The notes under the pieces: generated by a model
Told to the model about the DNA's origin: nothing
The model's database searches: none
The model's input: the letters and a program-made list of their open reading frames with translations, nothing else
Assembly: GCA_017883205.1 (NCBI GenBank)
Contig: JADGNZ010000049.1
Span: 1 to 45,005 of the forward strand
Length of the DNA stretch: 45,005 nucleotides
Reading direction: 5' to 3'
Source of the DNA: Thermoanaerobaculia bacterium
GTDB lineage: Bacteria; Acidobacteriota; Thermoanaerobaculia; Gp7-AA8
Shown here: positions 33,104 through 40,811 of the stretch, one piece after another
Layout: the number at the start of each line of letters is the position of its first letter
How positions within the stretch are numbered: position 1 is the stretch's first letter
Made by a program: the position numbers and the translations under genes

Positions 33104-33251
33104 AAGCGGCGGCATCTTCGCGTGCTGGCCTCCTGGCCCGCACACCGGGCTCGAGGGTGTCGCCATTTGACAGCCGGCCGTGAAGCGGCGGCATCCTCGC
33201 GCGTCGGCACCCCCTGGCCGACGTCGGGCTGCGAGGGTGCCGCCACTTGAC
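33104..33251. repeat. Two direct copies of a 68-69 bp hairpin unit
   Basis: Units 33104-33171 and 33183-33251 both begin AAGCGGCGGCATC and end GAGGGTG.CGCCA.TTGAC. Within the second unit the ends pair (AAGCGGCGGCATCCTCGC with GCGAGGGTGCCGCCACTT, two mismatches), so each unit is a hairpin. The surrounding 33035-33321 gap has no gene. Confidence 0.8.
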
Positions 33252-33307
33252 GGGTTCGGGGATTACGCTCGGGTAAGCGATCAGTTGCGGCGTCGTCGCG
33301 GGTACGC

Positions 33308-33313
33308 TACGGT
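33308..33313 (+). promoter_or_regulatory. -10-like box of the PIN toxin gene, probably leaderless
   Basis: TACGGT ends 8 nt before the ATG. The spacer ATCGCGGA lacks a ribosome binding site. Confidence 0.35.
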
Positions 33314-33321
33314 ATCGCGGA

Positions 33322-33795
33322 ATGCGCTCGAGACTGTACGTAGAGACGAGCGTCGTCAGCTATCTGACGTCTCGTCCGAGCCGGGACGTGATCGCCTTGG
33401 CCCATCAAGAGCTGACGCGCGATTGGTGGTCACGCGCTCAATTGGAATTCGACCTTTATGCATCGCGGCTTGTTGTTGCCGAGGCGCAACTTGGGAATCC
33501 CGAGGCCGCTGCTGCACGCTTGGCGATCCTTGAGCCAGTTACGCTTCTGAACGAGACGTCCGAGTGCCGGGCGCTCGCGTCAAAGTTGCTCGCCGCGGGC
33601 GGCCTCCCGAAGAAGGCATCCTCTGACGCGCTGCACATCGCTATCGCGACTGTGCACGGTATGGACTATCTGGTAACGTGGAACTGTAAGCACATTGCGA
33701 ACGCTCGCATGATGCGGTTCGTCACGGAGACTTGCCATGCAGAAGAGTTCGAGCCGCCTGTCATTTGCACGCCGGAAGAACTGATTGAGGAGTAA
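33322..33795 (+). CDS. PIN-domain protein (VapC-like toxin family)
   Basis: A 157-residue PIN-fold ribonuclease candidate. Acidic site residues appear as Glu in LYVETSVVSYLTS (Glu where many VapC have Asp, usual in this subgroup), Glu in LVVAEAQLGNPEAA, and Asp in SSDALHIAIATVHGMDYLVTWN, followed by CKHIANARMM. The downstream 59-residue gene begins 3 bp after the stop with its own strong ribosome binding site, so the two are an operon in toxin-first order. If active it would cleave tRNA or rRNA; the target is unknown. Confidence 0.85.
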   Translation: MRSRLYVETSVVSYLTSRPSRDVIALAHQELTRDWWSRAQLEFDLYASRLVVAEAQLGNPEAAAARLAILEPVTLLNETSECRALASKLLAAGGLPKKASSDALHIAIATVHGMDYLVTWNCKHIANARMMRFVTETCHAEEFEPPVICTPEELIEE

Positions 33796-33798
33796 ATC

Positions 33799-33978
33799 GT
33801 GTGGGAAGACCCAATCGTCCGAGAGACCCGCAACGCACGTGAAGAACTTCTGGAGCGGTTCGGCTATGACCTGGATGCGTTGTGCGAGTATCTCGAGCAG
33901 GTCGGCAAGCGTGTCGGGAAGGAAGCTGTAACCCTTCCGCCGCGCCGCCCGGCTGTGGCTACGCGCAAGGTTTCGTGA
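33799..33978 (+). CDS. Small partner protein of the PIN gene (putative antitoxin)
   Basis: A 59-residue protein: MWEDPIVRETRNAREELLER, then FGYDLDALCEYLEQ and a basic Pro-rich tail (VTLPPRRPAVATRK). The GTG start has GAGGAG six bases upstream. The MWEDPIVxExRxxREELxxxFGYD pattern is one I associate with short proteins encoded next to PIN-type genes. It lacks an obvious DNA-binding fold but could wrap the toxin with its C-terminal tail. The antitoxin role rests on position and size. Confidence 0.75.
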   Translation: MWEDPIVRETRNAREELLERFGYDLDALCEYLEQVGKRVGKEAVTLPPRRPAVATRKVS

Positions 33979-34108
33979 AGCGGACGCGGAGGCTCGGAGC
34001 GAGAACGCGCGAACCGAGCCGTCGACACTCGTCACCAATACGATGCCGATCCGCAGAGTGTCCTCATCGTCGATTCAGGCGTCGTAAACTGCTGCGAAGG
34101 AGATCGCT

Positions 34109-34396
34109 TTGACCGCCGATGACGCGCCGATCGAGCCGAATGCGCGGGGATGCTACTGCGGCCTCTGGGCAACGAAGCCCGAGGTCTTGCGATCGCAGGG
34201 AGTGGAACCGGGATTCTGCGGCGTCTGCGTGAAATGCGGCGCGCCCGGTCATCTCCGGCATGCTCCGAACGGACCGTACTCCGCCGCATGGTGTGATCGC
34301 TGTTTCCAGCGCGTGGCACGGCGCGGCATGCTGATCAAAATCGCGATCGGTGCCGCAATCGTCGCCGCGCTGATCTTGTGGCGTTACTTCGCCTGA
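34109..34396 (+). CDS. Small Cys-rich, C-terminally membrane-anchored protein
   Basis: 95 residues. Three cysteine clusters (GCYCG, FCGVCVKCGAPGH, WCDRC) suggest one or two zinc-ribbon sites in the first 70 residues. A single helix near the end (LIKIAIGAAIVAALILWRYF) would anchor it with the ribbon in the cytoplasm. The start is TTG with GGAG seven bases upstream, and a TAAACT at 34085-34090 is a possible -10. Function unknown. Confidence 0.65.
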   Translation: MTADDAPIEPNARGCYCGLWATKPEVLRSQGVEPGFCGVCVKCGAPGHLRHAPNGPYSAAWCDRCFQRVARRGMLIKIAIGAAIVAALILWRYFA

Positions 34397-34404
34397 ACTT
34401 TCGC

Positions 34405-34460
34405 TGCGCGATAGGAGTGCGGGCGTCTCGCCCGCGGCGGCGAGGCGTCTCGCCTCGGCG
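34405..34460. repeat. Dispersed GGGCGTCTCGCCC double hairpin
   Basis: GCGGGCGTCTCGCCCGC and GAGGCGTCTCGCCTC are two small adjacent palindromes. Similar motifs occur at about 29985-30080. The element lies between the convergent Cys-rich and secretin genes. Confidence 0.7.
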
Positions 34461-34527
34461 TGATGAAATCGCGCCTTCGCGCTGAACCGCCGCCGGAAGA
34501 TACGGATATCCGATCGCAAGCCTGCGA

Positions 34528-37500
34528 TCAGTGCCGACCGGACATCCGCTTCCAGTCAGCCTCCGCCGCGCTTCCTTTTGGAAGAAGCTTTTCGACGACT
34601 TCCTGTTGCAGCGAGGGCTTGAGCATGTCGAACGGAACGCGCACATGAGCCTCGGACGTCAGATTCTCGTCCGCCCCGTTGAGCCGCGCCAGCTCACGCC
34701 AGTGTCGTGCGTCCCCGGTCACGCGCAACGCAAGACGTGTCCACGCGTCGCCTTCGTGCGGCGAGACGAAGACCTCGATTTGGTAGTCCTTCGTGAGCCG
34801 CGCGCGAATCTCGTCGTTCACTTTGGCGGACGCAATCGCGGTTCCGGGTTTTGATGCCGTGGCCGGAGAAGGCGTTTCCGGCTCACGCGGTCTGTACGGA
34901 TAAGGCGTTCCAACCGGCGGAGAAGGCTTACTCTGCGCAGTTGGTACAGGCGCGCTCGTCGATGAAGGTGACGAAGCTTTTTCAGGCGTTCGCAACACAG
35001 TCGGCGGCGTTGTGGGACTCTGCGCCGAGGTTACCGAATGGACGACCGGCGCATTGGTGGAAGCAGGCTCGTTCTTTTTCTGGACAACTGTCGATGATGG
35101 GGCTGGCAACGGCTGACGCGAAACTTCCGGTTTCTCAGGCACCTTCGCCGCCGCCTGGGTCGTCGTGCTCGGAGCGGTTGTCGTCGCGTGCATCGCCTGC
35201 ACGCGTGCAGGAACGGGTTCGTTCTTCTTCGGTTGAACTACCGGCAAGACTGCTGCCGATTGCTCATGGGCGGCGGTGAGCGGTTGCTTCACCGGCTCAC
35301 TCGTTGCCGGCGAAGGATGGGCCGTCGCGGACGGGTTCGTCGATGCGAGCGTGCTCGCAGGGATCGGCGACGGCGTGCTTTTCACGATCAGCTGCGACGC
35401 TGCGTGGGAGCTGTTCGCCTTCGATGATGGCGCTGACGCGGGTTGCGCCGCCAGAGATCCATTTGCTCTTTTCTCCGGCTTGCTTTCGGCGATGACCGGC
35501 TTCGAATCGGCGATGTTCGTTGCAACAATCGTAGGCTCCGGCTGCAACGGTGCTGGAGCCACCGGTGCATTCTCAGCGTGTACAGTCGGTGCCGGAGAGG
35601 GTGTCGTCGCAGCAGTGCCGCTGGATGCAGGCTGCTGGTTCTCTACCGGGAGCGCCTTCACCGGTTCCGGTGTGCTGCTCGTCGCCGCGTTGCTGGCGTC
35701 TGCTGCATACCGCGGTGCGACTTCCGGCGCAGGCGACACCGCCGGAGCGACAACCATCGAGTGCGACGGGGGAGGTGGTGGCGGTGGCGCGTGGTCTTCG
35801 ATGATCGCCGGAGCCGGGCCTTTCTTGCGCGGGGCAGTCGACGACTTCGTGAACGACGGCGGCAGGCCGTCCCGGCCCAACGTTGCCGACTCGATGTTCG
35901 CGGTGGTATCCAAGTCGGCTGACGGCAACTCGACGACGGCGCCGGCAGTGATCGGCTCGACATCACGCCATTGGATCGCCTCGGCCACCTGATCGGGCCC
36001 CTCGGCCAGAATACGCGGCGTGATGACGAAGAGGATCTCCTGTTCCTGCAGCGTCCGTCCTTCCCAACTGAAGAGATGCTTCATCAGCGGAATCTCGGAG
36101 AGTCCCGGAACGCCGCGCTTCTGAATCTCGTCGTTGAAGGAAATGAGACCGCCCAGGACCAGCGTCTGGCCGGGAGCAACCTTCGCTGTCGTCTGGACCG
36201 ATTGCACCTGGAAGCCGGGCACGCCGGAGACCGCGAGATCCGAGCTCGGACGGATGATGCTCGGCGAGATCTCCAGCGCCACGAGGCCGCTCGGAGCGAG
36301 CGTCGGCCGGATGTCGAGACGGACGCCGAAATCCTGAAAGAGAAAGCCTTGCACCGAGGCCGTATTGCCGACCGTCGTCGTCGGAATCGGCACTTCGCCG
36401 CCGATCAACACGGAGGCAGACTCGCCCGATAACGTTGTGATGTTTGGCTCGGCGACGGAGCGGGCTACATCCTTCTGCTGCAGAAAGTCGATCGCCGCGG
36501 CGACCGCGAGCGATTTCGTGACGAAGGTTCCGACGACGTTTCCGCCGAGGATTCCAGCGATGGTCTGCTTGTCGGGAGGCACGGCGGGAGCGGGCAAGCT
36601 CGTGCGGCCCGGCTGATGAAAGCTGCCGGCGGAGAAGTCGGTGCCGTCGAGACGGTAGTCAATGCCGAGATGTTTTGCCCGTCCGCGGTCGACCTGCAGA
36701 ACGCGGATCGAGACCATGATTTGCGGGAGCTCATCGACCTCGAGGAACGAAAGCACGCGCCCTGATGCCGACTTCAGAATGAGACCTCGCGCGACGTAGG
36801 CCGCGAGTCCCGAAGCCGGAGCGTCGCCTCCTTGCAGACGTGACAATCCGCCGCTGCCGCTGAAGTTCCGGTTGCGTCCTGATTGCGCTGGCTCATTCGA
36901 GAGCGGCTCGATTTTTCCACCCACACCGCCCAACTGCAGTTCGGCGAGCGTGATGGCGCGGACGAGCGAGGGGATGTCCTTGACGCGCCCTTCAAGCACG
37001 ACGGCGTCGGCCGTGTTGCTGACTTTGTTGCCCACCTGCACGCGGCGGAGCCGGATGCGGGGATCGACCGCGGCAAGCGCCGACGTCAATCGCAGATCGG
37101 CATCGTTCGATCCGGGATACTGCATCAGGCTCACGACTCGCGAGGCGCCGTTCGCGCCAGTGCCGAGCATGTTTTCGGCGAGCTGTCGCGCCTGATTGGC
37201 GACATGCTCATCGTCGACCTTGCCGCTGAGGATGAGCGTCGAGCCGTCGGGACTGGCGTCGACCACAATCCGTGGATCGAGATCGTGGAGCGCGTTTTCG
37301 AGCACTTCCACGCGCGGCGAGACGATGAGGTCGTAGCGGAGGCGCCGCCCATCCTCGAGCCAGGCGAACACCGTCGAGTGGCCGGGCATCAGTCCCTGAA
37401 GAAGAACCTGGCGTGCTTCGACAACGTGAACCGCCACGATCTTCTCGTCGCCGACGGCGACGCGGATCACTTTCGACGGGAACGTCAGCACGTTGCCGCT

Positions 37501-37659
37501 GCCGACGCGAACACGAACGGTATCCGCCGTCTGGATCGGCGCCGCGGCTTGCGGCGGAACTTCGGTAATCGGAATCCGCTTCTTCGCAGCAGAGTCTTTT
37601 GCCGTCAACTGGCCGGCGATCAACAATCCCCCGAGCACACCCACCCATACCCGTTTCAT
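34528..37659 (-). CDS. Tad/Cpa-type secretin (CpaC/RcpA) with long linker and LysM-like C-terminus
   Basis: 1043 residues, about twice the usual CpaC length. Signal peptide 1-20; pilus-assembly N-terminal domain about 45-115; BON-like parts about 120-250; secretin core about 310-552 with VPGLSEIPLMKHLF (517-530) and ILFVITPRIL. After about 600 comes a roughly 350-residue Pro/Ala/Ser/Thr linker (PPPPPPPSHS and many SP/AP pairs). The last 85 residues (959-1043) look like a LysM-type domain plus helix: HEGDAWTRLALRVTGD, RELARLNGADENL, HVRVPFDMLKP, VEKLLP. This would let the outer-membrane pilus channel grip peptidoglycan. It follows cpaB by 1 bp and ends the Tad locus. Confidence 0.9.
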   Translation of the reverse strand: MKRVWVGVLGGLLIAGQLTAKDSAAKKRIPITEVPPQAAAPIQTADTVRVRVGSGNVLTFPSKVIRVAVGDEKIVAVHVVEARQVLLQGLMPGHSTVFAWLEDGRRLRYDLIVSPRVEVLENALHDLDPRIVVDASPDGSTLILSGKVDDEHVANQARQLAENMLGTGANGASRVVSLMQYPGSNDADLRLTSALAAVDPRIRLRRVQVGNKVSNTADAVVLEGRVKDIPSLVRAITLAELQLGGVGGKIEPLSNEPAQSGRNRNFSGSGGLSRLQGGDAPASGLAAYVARGLILKSASGRVLSFLEVDELPQIMVSIRVLQVDRGRAKHLGIDYRLDGTDFSAGSFHQPGRTSLPAPAVPPDKQTIAGILGGNVVGTFVTKSLAVAAAIDFLQQKDVARSVAEPNITTLSGESASVLIGGEVPIPTTTVGNTASVQGFLFQDFGVRLDIRPTLAPSGLVALEISPSIIRPSSDLAVSGVPGFQVQSVQTTAKVAPGQTLVLGGLISFNDEIQKRGVPGLSEIPLMKHLFSWEGRTLQEQEILFVITPRILAEGPDQVAEAIQWRDVEPITAGAVVELPSADLDTTANIESATLGRDGLPPSFTKSSTAPRKKGPAPAIIEDHAPPPPPPPSHSMVVAPAVSPAPEVAPRYAADASNAATSSTPEPVKALPVENQQPASSGTAATTPSPAPTVHAENAPVAPAPLQPEPTIVATNIADSKPVIAESKPEKRANGSLAAQPASAPSSKANSSHAASQLIVKSTPSPIPASTLASTNPSATAHPSPATSEPVKQPLTAAHEQSAAVLPVVQPKKNEPVPARVQAMHATTTAPSTTTQAAAKVPEKPEVSRQPLPAPSSTVVQKKNEPASTNAPVVHSVTSAQSPTTPPTVLRTPEKASSPSSTSAPVPTAQSKPSPPVGTPYPYRPREPETPSPATASKPGTAIASAKVNDEIRARLTKDYQIEVFVSPHEGDAWTRLALRVTGDARHWRELARLNGADENLTSEAHVRVPFDMLKPSLQQEVVEKLLPKGSAAEADWKRMSGRH

Positions 37660-37660
37660 A

Positions 37661-38464
37661 TCAATTGATGTTGACCTTCTCCCGGTGCGAACCGGAAATG
37701 AGCTCGACCTGCGCGGGAGCCTTCGCCACTTCGTGCGACGTCACCGCCGGGCCGGTTGGGATCTCCAATAGTTGACCGCTGAGGATCTCGCGCTTCCCGT
37801 GAAGGACGAACGAGATCTTGTCTCCGACACTCTGTGATTGAACGAGCGGGGATGCGTCTTGCGGCAGGACCGCGAGAACGAGCCCGACGACTGCCGTGAC
37901 GGCAGCCGGACGCTCGCGCGATGGCATCAGCGCGTCGGCGGAGTTCTTCGGCGGCTCGTGCTTGGCCATGATCGAGCCGAGCAGGTAAGCGTCACGCGCG
38001 ATGATGCGCGACTTTCCTTCTTTCGAGACCGCCAGGACCTCGAACTGATCGCCCAGCCGCAGTTGCCCGACGGGAAGAAGCGTTCCGGGAACCGCGACGG
38101 TGACGACCACGCGTCCGGGCGGAGGCGACTCGGCGAGCCAGACGGCCGGAGCCGACGGCGCAACGAAGTCGTTCGCGGTGATCGGCTTCCCCTCCGTGAC
38201 GGGGCGCTGAACGGTGCGGCCGATGATCGCTGCGGGATCGAGCACTGCGCCTGAGGGGACTGCGTTTTTCGCAACGCTGGCGAATCCCAGAATCGAGGAA
38301 TCGATCCGTTCGCCGGCACGAAGGGCGCGTTTCGCCATCACCACGCGCGCGGATCCCGCGCGCGTCACCTGCCGCGCCGCAAGCACGACCGTCAGCAGCA
38401 CCGCCACACCGATGGTGAGCAGGTACGGGATCGAGACCTGTCCGCGACCGCGATAATTTTGCAC
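37661..38464 (-). CDS. cpaB: Pilus assembly protein CpaB/RcpC (SAF domain)
   Basis: A 267-residue periplasmic/inner-membrane protein. One N-terminal helix (about 11-29, IPYLLTIGVAVLLTVVLAAR) is followed by a SAF-type beta-clip (about 38-95: VVMAKRALRAGERIDSSILG, GRTVQRPVTEGKPITANDF) and an RcpC domain (VVVTVAVPGTLLPVGQLRLGD). It works with the secretin in Tad pilus passage through the envelope. The start is 152 bp after the pilin gene; a terminator in between means transcription must come from its own promoter or readthrough. Confidence 0.9.
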   Translation of the reverse strand: MQNYRGRGQVSIPYLLTIGVAVLLTVVLAARQVTRAGSARVVMAKRALRAGERIDSSILGFASVAKNAVPSGAVLDPAAIIGRTVQRPVTEGKPITANDFVAPSAPAVWLAESPPPGRVVVTVAVPGTLLPVGQLRLGDQFEVLAVSKEGKSRIIARDAYLLGSIMAKHEPPKNSADALMPSRERPAAVTAVVGLVLAVLPQDASPLVQSQSVGDKISFVLHGKREILSGQLLEIPTGPAVTSHEVAKAPAQVELISGSHREKVNIN

Positions 38465-38567
38465 TTAGGACCTCTTCCGGATATCGACGGCGCAAGGTGG
38501 ACAGACAGATGCAACCCGGAGTTGCTGACCCTCAACCGCCGCTTCCACCCCAATCCGCAGACTCCGT

Positions 38568-38607
38568 GGAAAAACAACTGACGCCGGCGACCGGAATCGC
38601 CGGCGTC
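38568..38607 (-). terminator. Rho-independent terminator after the pilin-like gene
   Basis: On the minus strand, GACGCCGGCG, 8-nt loop, CGCCGGCGTC gives a perfect 10-bp stem followed by AGTTGTTTTTCC. It begins 10 bp after the stop, the clearest intrinsic terminator in the window. Confidence 0.85.
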
Positions 38608-38616
38608 AACAACAAA

Positions 38617-38988
38617 TTACGGATTGAGAATGGCAGGAACGTTTTCGCCGCCAAGCCCGTTTGGCGCCGCGAAGATCAAGTCCCCGTTGGCTGCGTTGCC
38701 CGATGCGGTGTCGATGCGGTGCGTGGCATCGATCTGGTCTTTGGCGTCGGTGAAGATGCTGCCCGCGGTGGCGGCCGTGCCGGCTTCGTTGGCCACAGCA
38801 GTGATGCTGTAGCTCTGATCCAGCGCGCCGATCGACTCCGAAACGTCGCTCAGCTCGGCGAGCACGGAATCGCGGACGTTGGTCATTCCGACGATCAGAC
38901 CGATGACCGTGATGGAGGCGAGGAGAAGGAGCTCGATACTGACGATGAACCCTGCTTGTTTTTTGCGGGACTGGGCTTTCCGAGGCAT
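38617..38988 (-). CDS. Pilin-like secreted protein (Tad locus)
   Basis: A 123-residue protein. A basic leader (PRKAQSRKKQ) precedes AGFIVSIELLLLASITVIGL, a prepilin-like helix with Gly-Phe and Glu at +6 if cut after Gly. The soluble part (VLAELSDVSESIGALDQSYS, FTDAKDQIDATHRIDTASGN) is Ala/Gly/Asp-rich. At 123 residues it is larger than Flp pilins (about 60). It is in the Tad locus between tadC and cpaB with its own strong promoter, ribosome binding site (GGAGAT) and terminator, so high expression is likely. The 249-residue protein at the locus start shares the same N-terminal motif. It could be the major pilin or a pseudopilin. Confidence 0.75.
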   Translation of the reverse strand: MPRKAQSRKKQAGFIVSIELLLLASITVIGLIVGMTNVRDSVLAELSDVSESIGALDQSYSITAVANEAGTAATAGSIFTDAKDQIDATHRIDTASGNAANGDLIFAAPNGLGGENVPAILNP

Positions 38989-39090
38989 GTCGGTAATCTC
39001 CCTGTTGCGCTGCGTTTCCGGGGACAGTTGACCCGCCGAAAGGACGATCCTGACGGCGCGAATTACGGATGATTTTGGAATCCAGTCTCG

Positions 39091-39119
39091 ACAGTAGCAC
39101 TGCCCAAAAAACTGGTCAA
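39091..39119 (-). promoter_or_regulatory. Strong sigma-70-type promoter of the pilin-like gene
   Basis: Minus strand: TTGACC (-35, 39114-39119), 17-bp spacer, TACTGT (-10, 39091-39096). This gives a leader of about 95 nt. It is the best -35/-10 pair in the window and starts right after the tadC stop. Confidence 0.7.
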
Positions 39120-39120
39120 G

Positions 39121-39897
39121 TCAGTGGAAGAGAAACTTTACAAGATCGACCGTTTTCAGAAGCTCCAGAATGACCGGTAAGACCACTACCATGAAGAAGA
39201 TAGGGAAACCGCAGAGGAGCACGGGAAAGAGCGCGACAATCATCGCCCGGTCAATCCTTCTGCGCCCTCGTTCCACCCTTTTTTCGCGTTGGATTTCTGC
39301 CTGGGTGGAGAGTATTTCTGACAGAGGAAAACCGAGACGGCTGCCGAGCTCGAGTGCCGCCGCCATTGCGTGCAAATCTGGAATCTTCGTACGGCTGGCC
39401 AGACCGGCAAATGCAGCGGAGCGCTCCTTCCCCGCAGCGATTTCGTCGGTCACGAGACGCACCTCATCGGCGAGGGGATGACCGGCCGGAAGGCCGCGCG
39501 CGCCCGCCCTGCGGAACGCTTCCTCGATGTCGAGACCGGACCGCAGCAGCGACACGAGTAGATCGAGGAAGAAGGAGAGCGCCTGCAGAATTCGATGACG
39601 CCGGTGGTTGCGCCTGTTGATCAGCCAGAGATCCGGCAGGAGAAACGCAGCCAGGGCGACGACCGCGATCGACAACCACCCCAGCGGCAGCACCTCGGCG
39701 ATCAGCAACGGAACAAGCACCGCCAGAATCACCTTCGCCGTCCAGTATCGCGGACGCAATCGCTGCGGGTCGTAGCCCGCCTGACGCGCCAGTGACGCGA
39801 ACCAACTCCGCTTCTCCTCGCCGCCGCGCCGCAAGAGGAGAAGCAACCCGATCGTGATCACGATCAGGACGCCGAGAGCGATGTCGATGGAAACCAT
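39121..39897 (-). CDS. tadC: Tad pilus inner-membrane platform protein TadC
   Basis: 258 residues with the T2SS-F fold. Helix 1 is at about 5-22 (IALGVLIVITIGLLLLLRRG), a second pair around 60-95, and a C-terminal pair ending IVALFPVLLCGFPIFFMVVV. The cytoplasmic domain holds FFLDLLVSLLRSGLDIEEAF, MAAALELGSRLGFPLSEILS and QREKRVERGRRRID, typical of TadC. The ATG overlaps the tadB stop (TGATG); a much longer upstream open frame runs antisense-like over tadB and is not coding. With TadB it should form the platform driven by the CpaF ATPase. Confidence 0.92.
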   Translation of the reverse strand: MVSIDIALGVLIVITIGLLLLLRRGGEEKRSWFASLARQAGYDPQRLRPRYWTAKVILAVLVPLLIAEVLPLGWLSIAVVALAAFLLPDLWLINRRNHRRHRILQALSFFLDLLVSLLRSGLDIEEAFRRAGARGLPAGHPLADEVRLVTDEIAAGKERSAAFAGLASRTKIPDLHAMAAALELGSRLGFPLSEILSTQAEIQREKRVERGRRRIDRAMIVALFPVLLCGFPIFFMVVVLPVILELLKTVDLVKFLFH

Positions 39898-40811
39898 CAC
39901 AGTTCGATCCTCAGAATGCGCCGCAGCCAGACGAAGCCGGCCAGCTGCAGAAAGATCGCGGCGACGAAAAGTTGTGGCCCCCACGGTAGCGCCCACACGA
40001 TCGCCAGCGCCTCGGGACGTTTCCACGCGAAGATCGCGATCAGGAGATAGGGGAGGATCGCAACCATGATCGCTCCGGTCTGCGCTCCGGCGATGTGCGT
40101 GTACAACTTGCCGCGCAGATTGATGCTGTGCCGCATCGTCCGCGTCACCGCCTGCAGCGCCGGAGCGAGCGGGCCTCCCACTTCCCATTTTGCGATGAGC
40201 AATTGCGTGAAGATGCGGACGCTCTCGGAGTCGTAACGAAGAACGATCGGCTGGACCGCCCGGTCGATCGGAACCGATGCCCGAAGTTGTGCCGCGAGCT
40301 CGGTCAACTCCCGCCTGACCGGTTCCATCGCGCCCTCCGCGCCACTGGCCAGCGCCTCGGCCGGACTCTGGCCGGCCGACAGCGCGCCGACCGTGAGATC
40401 GATCGCATCGACGAGCCGGCTCTCGAAGCGCCAGGCGCGTTGACGGGCCGCTTCGATGATCGTCGACCAGATCAGCCATGCCACTGCGATTCCGGCGAGC
40501 GGACCTGCCCAAAAGAGTCCCGGAGCGATCGTCACGACGGCCAGCGCGACAAGGATGCCGATGAGCACCAGAATCGCGATGGCCATCGCCGGCGATAACC
40601 GTAGCCCTGCGGCAAGGAGCCTTCGTTCGAGGAACCCCGGCGGTTTCTCTTCGACGGGATCTGCGCTTGTCGCTGCGTCCTTGCCGAGCAAGCGGCCCAA
40701 GTGCGCCTCGTCCTGCCGGACTTCGGAGCGAGTACGAAGCAGCCTCCAGGTCGCGAAGATCGCCATGATCACCGCAGCCGCAATCAGCAAGAGCGTGCTG
40801 TTCGGACTCAC
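39897..40811 (-). CDS. tadB: Tad pilus inner-membrane platform protein TadB
   Basis: 304 residues. One N-terminal helix (about 5-20), a pair at about 90-130 (MAIAILVLIGILVALAVVTI), a cytoplasmic T2SS-F domain (AWRFESRLVDAIDLTVGALS, AGQSPAEALASGA, AKWEVGGPLAPALQAVTRTM) and a C-terminal pair around 245-300. Overlaps cpaF by 4 bp and tadC by one base of the stop codon, so the three are tightly coupled. Confidence 0.92.
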   Translation of the reverse strand: MSPNSTLLLIAAAVIMAIFATWRLLRTRSEVRQDEAHLGRLLGKDAATSADPVEEKPPGFLERRLLAAGLRLSPAMAIAILVLIGILVALAVVTIAPGLFWAGPLAGIAVAWLIWSTIIEAARQRAWRFESRLVDAIDLTVGALSAGQSPAEALASGAEGAMEPVRRELTELAAQLRASVPIDRAVQPIVLRYDSESVRIFTQLLIAKWEVGGPLAPALQAVTRTMRHSINLRGKLYTHIAGAQTGAIMVAILPYLLIAIFAWKRPEALAIVWALPWGPQLFVAAIFLQLAGFVWLRRILRIEL

